A stretch of 64,000 nucleotides of DNA from Sinomonas cellulolyticus (GTDB taxonomy: Bacteria; Actinomycetota; Actinomycetes; Actinomycetales; Micrococcaceae): the NCBI RefSeq assembly GCF_014656475.1, contig NZ_BNCM01000009.1, forward strand, positions 62,001 through 126,000, written 5' to 3'. Shown piece by piece: positions 58,925-64,000 of the stretch. Position numbers and translations under genes: made by a program. The notes below the pieces were generated by a model. It was not told the origin of the DNA and did no database searches. It saw only the letters and a list, made by a program, of their open reading frames with translations. How positions within the stretch are numbered: the stretch's first letter is position 1; each line of letters opens with the position of its first letter.

Positions 58925-59373
58925 TTCTCCCTCCTGAGCACCGCGGCGAGCAGGCCCATGCCGCCCACGAGGGTCACCAGCAGGGGTGCCAGGAGCGGCG
59001 GCCCCATCTCGAGGTTGTACCGCAGGTTCGAGAAGCCTCCGGGCTTCTGGGCGATCCCCCGCAGGTGGAGGTAGGTGCCCTGCAGCCCGTTGGCCACGAT
59101 CGCCGCGCTGGCCAATGGCAGGGCCGTCTTGGCCATGCGCCGGCTGAAGACTCCCGCAATGCCAGCCGCCGCGCCGACGGGGCCGAGGGCCACGGGGGCC
59201 CACATCCAGGGATTGCCGAAGCTCGCCTTATCGTGTTCGAAGTAGATCTCCGCGGCGGTCACGAGGGCGCCGGCGGCAGTCAGGCCCGAGAGCGACCGCT
59301 CGAACCGGCCGGTCTCGACGTTCTTGAGCATGCGGTCGATCCCTTCGAGAGGGATCTCGTGGTGGGTTTTCAT
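58921..59373 (-). CDS. Small membrane protein of the oxidoreductase operon
   Basis: The 150-residue protein has four predicted membrane helices (about 32-50, 62-85, 90-110, 122-145) and begins MKTHHEIPLEGIDRML. It is not a recognised cytochrome; no CxxCH is present. ATG at 59373 follows AGGAG by 8 nt. It overlaps the subunit-3-like gene by 4 nt, so it is the first gene of the operon. It may anchor the dehydrogenase in the membrane or connect it to quinone. This is inference. Confidence 0.75.
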   Translation of the reverse strand: MKTHHEIPLEGIDRMLKNVETGRFERSLSGLTAAGALVTAAEIYFEHDKASFGNPWMWAPVALGPVGAAAGIAGVFSRRMAKTALPLASAAIVANGLQGTYLHLRGIAQKPGGFSNLRYNLEMGPPLLAPLLVTLVGGMGLLAAVLRREK

Positions 59374-59411
59374 GATGGGGCTCCTGATCCGGGAGGGATA
59401 GCTACTCATCC

Positions 59412-59432
59412 GCAAACTTTGCGCTTGCGCAA
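59412..59432. promoter_or_regulatory. Operator between the oxidoreductase operon and the MarR gene
   Basis: The palindrome TTGCGC-TT-GCGCAA (59419-59432) overlaps GCAAA-C-TTTGC (59412-59422). The first overlaps the -35 box (TTGCGC) of the MarR promoter, whose -10 is GATACT at 59443-59448. It resembles ATTGCGT-CA-ACGCAAT at 62499-62514. Confidence 0.72.
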
Positions 59433-59454
59433 CAGAAAGGGCGATACTTCTCCT

Positions 59455-59949
59455 GTGGAGAAGTCCGAGAAGCGCAGCGCGACGGGGCGCCGGGAACAGG
59501 TCGACGCCGTCCTGAGGGCCGCCGACGTCCTGCTCCACCTCGCCGCGCAGTCCGTCGTCGAGGTCGAGGACAGGGTCAGCCTTCCCCAGCTGCGCGTGCT
59601 CGTGCTCGTCGCCCTCCACGGCCCGCAGAACCTGGGGGCCGTGGCGCGCGAACTCGGCGTGCACGCCTCGAATGCCACGCGGACGTGCGACAGGCTCGTC
59701 GTCGCGGGGCTGCTGAGCCGCCGCGAAGACCCCTCGGACCGGCGCTTCCTCCAGCTGGACCTCACGCCTGAGGGGCGCGACCTGGTGGAGACCATGATCG
59801 AGCACCGACGCCAGTCCATCGCCGAGGTGATCGAGAAGATCCCCGCCGATTCCCGCGGGAGTGTGGCATCGGCGATGGGCGCCTTCGCCGACGCCGGCGG
59901 CGGACTCGGCTCGGACGATGGCCGGTTCACCCTCGGACTGGGGCGCTGA
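59455..59949 (+). CDS. MarR-family transcriptional regulator
   Basis: The 164-residue regulator has a winged helix-turn-helix (LPQLRVLVLVALHGPQNLGAVARELGVHASNATRTCDRLV) with the wing RREDPSDRRFLQLDLTPEG. MarR proteins usually repress genes until a phenolic or oxidant ligand binds. GTG start; GATACT lies 6 nt upstream, so the mRNA is probably leaderless. It is divergent from the oxidoreductase operon and is the likely binder of the two similar palindromes at 59.4 and 62.5 kb. Confidence 0.9.
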   Translation: MEKSEKRSATGRREQVDAVLRAADVLLHLAAQSVVEVEDRVSLPQLRVLVLVALHGPQNLGAVARELGVHASNATRTCDRLVVAGLLSRREDPSDRRFLQLDLTPEGRDLVETMIEHRRQSIAEVIEKIPADSRGSVASAMGAFADAGGGLGSDDGRFTLGLGR

Positions 59950-59968
59950 GTCGACTCCCGGAGCGGGC

Positions 59969-60286
59969 TCACCGCAGCTCCCCCGCCGCGAAGGCCAGCG
60001 CGATGGCAGCGTTGACGACGGCGGCACGCCGGCGCCGCGGGTCGGACGCCGCCAGGGCGATCATCGTCACAGCGTGGATGAGATCAACTCCACCGCCGAG
60101 CCGATGGAGGCCCGCTCCTCCTCGCGCGGTCACTGCCGCCTGGAGGACGTGCCGTGCGCCGAGGATTCGGATGACCGTCCGCGCGCGGGGGTCCGCGACG
60201 CGCCCGACCAGCAGGCTTTCGACCGCACTGGGAGCGAGGAGTTCGACGGCGCCGTAGGCCGCCCGGAGCAGCTCGAGGGGCTTCAC
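59969..60286 (-). CDS. Small membrane protein coupled to the SDR gene
   Basis: The 105-residue protein from GTG at 60286 has one or two likely hydrophobic helices near the middle (GGGVDLIHAVTMIALAA) and C-terminus (AVVNAAIALAFAAG), and is otherwise basic. It overlaps the SDR stop by 4 nt. No named family is recognised. Confidence 0.65.
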   Translation of the reverse strand: MKPLELLRAAYGAVELLAPSAVESLLVGRVADPRARTVIRILGARHVLQAAVTARGGAGLHRLGGGVDLIHAVTMIALAASDPRRRRAAVVNAAIALAFAAGELR

Positions 60287-61302
60287 CGTGACGCCTTCTT
60301 CAGGAGGCCGACGACGGCGGTGGCCGCACCGACCAGGACGGCGCCTGCCGCAGCCGCCACCACTCCATGGTGCTGCGACGCGACGAGCTGGTAGCTGCGG
60401 TCGGAGGACCGGCCGTCGAAGATCCCGTGGGTCCCGAAGTCCCGTGAGGTATCGGCGGCCTTCCACAGGTTGGCGGGCTGGTCGGGGTCACGGGGATCGG
60501 ACGTCTGCTGGGAGTTGAAGCCCGTCTTCGCGAGGTAGCGGTCGAGGAGGCCCGGCATCACGGCGTTGGCGATGAGGGTGGCCGCCGTGCTCCCGCCCAC
60601 CCAGTACTCGCGGCGTTCCGGGTGCGCAGCCGCATAGACGACGCCGCGGGCGGCGACCTCGGGCTGGTAGATGGGGGGGACCGGCTGGGCCTGGCGCGGC
60701 AGGCGGGAGAGCACCCACGAGAACTGCGGGGTGTTGACGGCCGGCATCTGGACCATCGTGTTCTTGATGGCACTGCCCTCGTGCAGCAGTTCGGTCCGGA
60801 GGGATTCGTTGAAGCCCTGGATCGCGTGCTTCGCGCCGCAGTAGGCGGTCTGCAGCGGGATCCCCCGGTACGCCAGGGCGGATCCGACCTGCACGATCGT
60901 CCCGCGGTTCCTCGTCCGCATGCGCTTGAGTGCGGACATGGTCCCGTATACGAAGCCCAGATAGCTCACTTCCGTGACGCGCTTGAACTCCTCGGGCTCG
61001 ATGTCGTCGAAGCGGGCGAAGACCGAGGTGAAGGCGACGTTGACCCAGACGTCGATGGGTCCGAGTTCGCGCTCGACGCGGTCAGCGGCGTCGTCGAGGG
61101 CTTGCGCGTCGGCGACGTCGACCGAAATGGCCAGGGCCGTGCCGCCGGCGGCCTCGACCTCTGCCGCCGCACCGGCGAGCCCGGCCTCGCCTCGCGCGAG
61201 CAGCGCGACCGCGCAGCCCTCCGTTCCGAAGGCGATCGCCGAGGCACGGCCGATCCCTCCGCTGGCTCCCGTCACGACGACGACACGGCGTGCTGTTTCC
61301 AT
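60283..61302 (-). CDS. Short-chain dehydrogenase/reductase with C-terminal membrane helix
   Basis: The 339-residue NAD(P)-dependent SDR has TGASGGIGRASA (cofactor), the NVAF variant of the usual NNAG, and the catalytic YCGAK with the Ser in QVGSALAYRG. A C-terminal hydrophobic helix (about residues 310-333, VVAAAAGAVLVGAATAVVGLL) is unusual for a soluble SDR and could attach it to the membrane. It may act in the same redox setting as the GMC operon. The substrate is unknown. Confidence 0.86.
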   Translation of the reverse strand: METARRVVVVTGASGGIGRASAIAFGTEGCAVALLARGEAGLAGAAAEVEAAGGTALAISVDVADAQALDDAADRVERELGPIDVWVNVAFTSVFARFDDIEPEEFKRVTEVSYLGFVYGTMSALKRMRTRNRGTIVQVGSALAYRGIPLQTAYCGAKHAIQGFNESLRTELLHEGSAIKNTMVQMPAVNTPQFSWVLSRLPRQAQPVPPIYQPEVAARGVVYAAAHPERREYWVGGSTAATLIANAVMPGLLDRYLAKTGFNSQQTSDPRDPDQPANLWKAADTSRDFGTHGIFDGRSSDRSYQLVASQHHGVVAAAAGAVLVGAATAVVGLLKKASR

Positions 61303-61324
61303 GGGGTTCCTCCTCAGGCTTACT

Positions 61325-61363
61325 ACCCGGTGCCGGCGCCCAGCTGCGGTGCCGGCACCGGGT
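61325..61363 (-). terminator. Terminator after the aldose 1-epimerase gene
   Basis: ACCCGGTGCCGGC and GCCGGCACCGGGT form a perfect 13-bp stem around a 13-nt loop, between galM (ending 61433) and the SDR start at 61302. The SDR ATG is preceded by GAGGAACCCC. Confidence 0.75.
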
Positions 61364-61432
61364 TCTTTCGCCTTGGTTGTCTCGGACGCGGCTCTCCGGG
61401 GCGCAGTTCCCCCGTCCTGCCGCCTGGTGCCC

Positions 61433-62392
61433 TCACTCCGTGGGTGCGGGTTCGATCCCCCACGTCCCTGTATGCCCCTCGCCCGGCTCGAGGGTGATGA
61501 GCCCCTCGCCCGAGTTGAAGGCGTTCGGCGCGCAGGTCATGGGCTCCACCCCCAGCCCGGTACGCCGGCGGTCCTCCTGCGGGAGGGTGTCGCCGGTGAA
61601 GATCTCGAAGTACGGGTAGCTCTCGTCGATCCAGAGTGCTGCCGCGGCAGACCCATCGGCACGGGCGATGTGCACGCGGGCGCGACCGTCGTCGTCGCGC
61701 GCGAGGTCCGTGTAGGTGACGTCGATGTGGCGGTCGCCGAGAGGCTGCATCTGACGGAGGTCGTAGGGAGTGCCCTCGACGGCTTCCCGGCCCGTGGGGA
61801 TCCCGCGCTGGTCCACGGGCAGGTAGACCGAGCCGGGCACGCGCACGAGGGCCGCGTCGATCCGAGGCGTGCCCACGCTCAGGTAGGGGTGGGCGCCGGT
61901 GCCGTAGGGGCATGGGGTGCTGCTGCGGTTGACGGCCGTGGTCTGCACGGTCAGCCCGTCCTCGCCGAGCCGGTACTCCAGACGGCATTCCAGCACCCAG
62001 GGCCAGCCTTGGCATGCGTGCTGCGTGTGGGTGAACGTGATGCTGTTCTCGGTGCTGTGCTCTACCGTCCAGACGGCCCAGCGCGTGAGCCCGTGGATGG
62101 CGCCGCCTTTCTCTGGCTCGCTCAGGTCGAGCTGCTCCGTGCGGCCCTGCCAGGTGTAGCGTCCTGACGCGATCCTGTTCGGCCAGGGGATCAGGGACTG
62201 CCCCCGGGCACCGGTGCACATCTCGTCCTCGGTGTAGCCGTCGAGGATCTGCCTGCCACCCACGTCGTAGCGGCGGAGTGCCGCGCCCACTTCGGTCAGG
62301 ACGGCCGTCTGCGCCCTGTGCGAGATGGTGAACTGCCGCCCCGAAGGCGGCCACGCCGTCGTCGTCTGCTCCTGTGCCTGCCTAGGTCCCAT
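61433..62392 (-). CDS. Aldose 1-epimerase-like protein (GalM family)
   Basis: The 319-residue protein is of the galactose mutarotase fold (aldose epimerase). It has the conserved TGAHPYLSVGTPRID with the proposed active-site His, SLIPWPNRIASGRY and GVEPMTCAPNAFNSGEGLITLEPG. It would convert alpha- and beta-anomers of sugars such as glucose released by the neighbouring glucoamylase. The ATG at 62392 is chosen over longer reading frames, which have no ribosome binding site. Confidence 0.9.
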   Translation of the reverse strand: MGPRQAQEQTTTAWPPSGRQFTISHRAQTAVLTEVGAALRRYDVGGRQILDGYTEDEMCTGARGQSLIPWPNRIASGRYTWQGRTEQLDLSEPEKGGAIHGLTRWAVWTVEHSTENSITFTHTQHACQGWPWVLECRLEYRLGEDGLTVQTTAVNRSSTPCPYGTGAHPYLSVGTPRIDAALVRVPGSVYLPVDQRGIPTGREAVEGTPYDLRQMQPLGDRHIDVTYTDLARDDDGRARVHIARADGSAAAALWIDESYPYFEIFTGDTLPQEDRRRTGLGVEPMTCAPNAFNSGEGLITLEPGEGHTGTWGIEPAPTE

Positions 62393-62498
62393 GCGGATCT
62401 TCTTCCGTCTCGGACTGCGGCCACCAGGAGGTGGCCCTCGGTAATCCATGCATGCCCGCAACAGATGGGCTCAAACAAAAGAATGCGACATAGCGTCC

Positions 62499-62528
62499 AT
62501 TGCGTCAACGCAATAGTTGCCCTAGCCT
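62499..62528. promoter_or_regulatory. Leaderless promoter and palindromic operator of the GH15 gene
   Basis: ATTGCGT-CA-ACGCAAT (62499-62514) is a perfect 7-bp inverted repeat. On the plus strand its TTGCGT (62500-62505) is the -35 box, with TAGCCT (62523-62528) as -10 after a 17-nt spacer and the GH15 ATG 6 nt further. It also lies in front of galM on the minus strand. It is very close in sequence and placement to the operator at 59419-59432. Confidence 0.72.
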
Positions 62529-62534
62529 TCTGGC

Positions 62535-64000
62535 ATGGCTGTGGAGGAATTCCCGCCCCACGTGCTGCGGGAGTACGCGATGCTCGCAGACGGAATGAGG
62601 GCCGCCCTGATAGGCCCGCGGGGAGACATCTCCTGGATGTGCGTGCCGAAGTGGAACGACGACGCGGTCTTCTCGACCCTCCTCGGCGGACCCGGGACCT
62701 TCGCGGTCACCCCGGCAGACCCGCGCTTCGTGTGGGGCGGCCGGTACGAGGACGGGACCCTCATCTGGGTCAGCCGGTGGATCACGAGCACAGGCATCAT
62801 CGAGTGCCGCGAGGCCCTCGCCTATCCCGGCGATCCGCACAGGGCCATCCTGCTGCGCCGGGTCCTCGCGGTGCAGGGCGCGGCGGACGTCCGCGTCGTC
62901 ATGGATGTGCGGGCCGGCTTCGGCCACCACAGGATGGGCCGCCTGCGGAAGGACGACGGTATCTGGACGGGGCGGAGCGGCCCCCTCAGGGTACGGCTGA
63001 CGGGAGCACCCGAGGCGGAGCCCGACGACGGGGCGGTCACCTTCACCATCCGCGTCCCCGAGGGCCAGCACTACGACATCGTCCTCGAGGTCTCCGACAC
63101 GGAGCTTCCCGAGGAGCTCATCCAGCCGGACCAGACCTGGACGGCAACCGAGTACGGCTGGCACCAGGAGGTGCCCCAGTTCGAGAACACGATCGCCCCG
63201 GACGATGCGCGCCAGTCCTACGCGGTGCTGCGTGGCATGACCGGCGCCGGCGGCGCGATGGTGGCCGCGGCGACCATGGGCCTGCCCGAGCGGGCTGAGC
63301 AGAAGCGCAACTACGACTACCGGTATGCGTGGGTGCGCGACCAGTGCTTCGTCGGCGTCGCCGTCGGCGCGTGCAAGGAGTTCCCGCTCATGGACGACGC
63401 GGTCGGCTTCGTGGCCGCACGGCTGCTCGAGGACGGGCCGGACATGCACCCGGCCTACACTGTCGACGGCGGCCGCGTCCCCGATGAGCACGACGTCGGC
63501 CTGCCGGGCTACCCGGGCGGGTCGGCGCGGGCAGGGAACTGGGTGAACCAGCAGTTCCAGCTCGATGTCTTCGGCGAGACGCTCCTACTGTTCGCCACCG
63601 CGGCCGAGAACGACAGGCTCGACCTCGAACAGTGGAAGGCTGCGGAGATCGCCGCCGATGCCATCGCCCAGCGCCACACCGAGCCGGACGCCGGCATGTG
63701 GGAGCTCGACAACGAGAGGTGGGCGCATTCCCGGCTCATCTGCGCCGCCGGGCTGAGGGCGATCGGGCGCCACGCACCGGCCCGCCAAGGGGCCATCTGG
63801 TCGTCCCTGGCTGACAAGCTCATCGCCGACGTGACCAGTGAGTGCCTCCATCCCAGCGGGCGCTGGCAGCGCTCCCCCACGGACGGCAGGGTCGACGCCG
63901 CGCTCCTGCGCCCCGTGATCCGGGGAGCCGTGGCCCCTCAGGACCCGCGCTCCATCGCGACGCTGGAAGCGATCAAGAAGGAGCTTGCCCGCAACGGGTA
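62535..64000 (+). CDS. GH15 glucoamylase-like glycoside hydrolase, C-terminus beyond window
   Basis: At least 488 residues of a GH15-family protein are present; the gene runs off the right edge. The N-terminal beta domain (GDISWMCVPKWNDDAVFSTLLGG) is followed by the (alpha/alpha)6 barrel starting at NYDYRYAWVRDQCFVGVAVGA, and NWVNQQFQLDVFGETLLL is conserved. GH15 enzymes release beta-glucose from alpha-glucans or trehalose by inversion. No signal peptide is seen, so it is likely cytoplasmic. It could recycle glucan made by the amylosucrase. It lacks a ribosome binding site and appears leaderless. Confidence 0.88.
   Translation, partial: MAVEEFPPHVLREYAMLADGMRAALIGPRGDISWMCVPKWNDDAVFSTLLGGPGTFAVTPADPRFVWGGRYEDGTLIWVSRWITSTGIIECREALAYPGDPHRAILLRRVLAVQGAADVRVVMDVRAGFGHHRMGRLRKDDGIWTGRSGPLRVRLTGAPEAEPDDGAVTFTIRVPEGQHYDIVLEVSDTELPEELIQPDQTWTATEYGWHQEVPQFENTIAPDDARQSYAVLRGMTGAGGAMVAAATMGLPERAEQKRNYDYRYAWVRDQCFVGVAVGACKEFPLMDDAVGFVAARLLEDGPDMHPAYTVDGGRVPDEHDVGLPGYPGGSARAGNWVNQQFQLDVFGETLLLFATAAENDRLDLEQWKAAEIAADAIAQRHTEPDAGMWELDNERWAHSRLICAAGLRAIGRHAPARQGAIWSSLADKLIADVTSECLHPSGRWQRSPTDGRVDAALLRPVIRGAVAPQDPRSIATLEAIKKELARNG

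Noticed and set aside
58256..59203. A longer start for the gluconate dehydrogenase subunit-3-like gene
   Set aside because: The extension overlaps the upstream membrane protein gene by almost 300 bp. The GTG at 58924 has an AGGAGGGAG site and gives a normal 4-nt overlap.
61441..61460. A GGTTCGATCCC string resembling a tRNA T-arm
   Set aside because: It is the end of the aldose 1-epimerase coding sequence and the flanks do not fold as a tRNA.

Overview
The window is high-GC actinobacterial chromosome, most likely from Micrococcaceae (an Arthrobacter/Sinomonas-like soil organism). This rests on a DtxR/IdeR repressor, an XPB-type DNA repair helicase pair, DUF3027 and DUF3263 proteins, an orphan WXG100 gene, actinobacterial c-di-AMP riboswitches on cell-wall hydrolases, and many genes that look leaderless. 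It reads mostly as ordinary core and near-core chromosome. No tRNA, rRNA, CRISPR array, insertion sequence, integrase or prophage is recognisable. The genus is an inference.

Layout: 1-3.4 kb holds the end of an HNH nuclease gene and three secreted peptidoglycan hydrolases on the minus strand (M23, NlpC/P60, NlpC/P60-like), with a c-di-AMP riboswitch before each of the first two. 3.5-11.2 kb has ideR, serC, DUF3027, a cold-shock protein, and a plus-strand set of a small membrane protein, an XPB-N-like protein and the XPB helicase. 11.5-19 kb has a long secreted Cna_B/prealbumin-like protein, a membrane protein, a membrane-anchored multicopper oxidase, a PhoP/PhoR-like two-component system and a WXG100 gene. 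19.1-29.8 kb has an RNase HI fusion, groEL with a CIRCE operator, an orphan solute-binding lipoprotein with LytR_C and DUF3263 partners, ung, a siderophore-interacting protein, a ThrE-like exporter, a Fem-type transferase and a PfpI-like protein.

29.8-37.4 kb is one metabolic operon, gcvP-gcvT-gcvH-glyA-sdaA, behind a tandem glycine riboswitch. Together the genes convert glycine through one-carbon units and serine to pyruvate. 37.5-47.8 kb holds an excalibur-domain protein, an acetyltransferase, Tex, a YdjM-like protein, a zinc-ribbon protein, a YciO/Sua5 protein, YqeY, a secreted trypsin-like lipoprotein and a class A penicillin-binding protein. 47.8-51.9 kb is a minus-strand run of an MFS exporter, a dienelactone hydrolase, an Lrp regulator and an ornithine-cyclodeaminase-like gene.

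51.9-64 kb is a carbohydrate/redox block: an MBL hydrolase, amylosucrase, a four-gene oxidoreductase operon (membrane protein, gluconate-dehydrogenase subunit-3-like protein, GMC flavoprotein, TPP pyruvate-oxidase-like enzyme), a divergent MarR regulator, an SDR with a small membrane partner, an aldose 1-epimerase and a GH15 glucoamylase-like gene cut by the window edge. Two intergenic regions here, at 59.4 and 62.5 kb, carry near-identical palindromes overlapping the -35 boxes of the MarR gene and the GH15 gene. This suggests one small regulon, and is the most interesting unexplained signal in the window.
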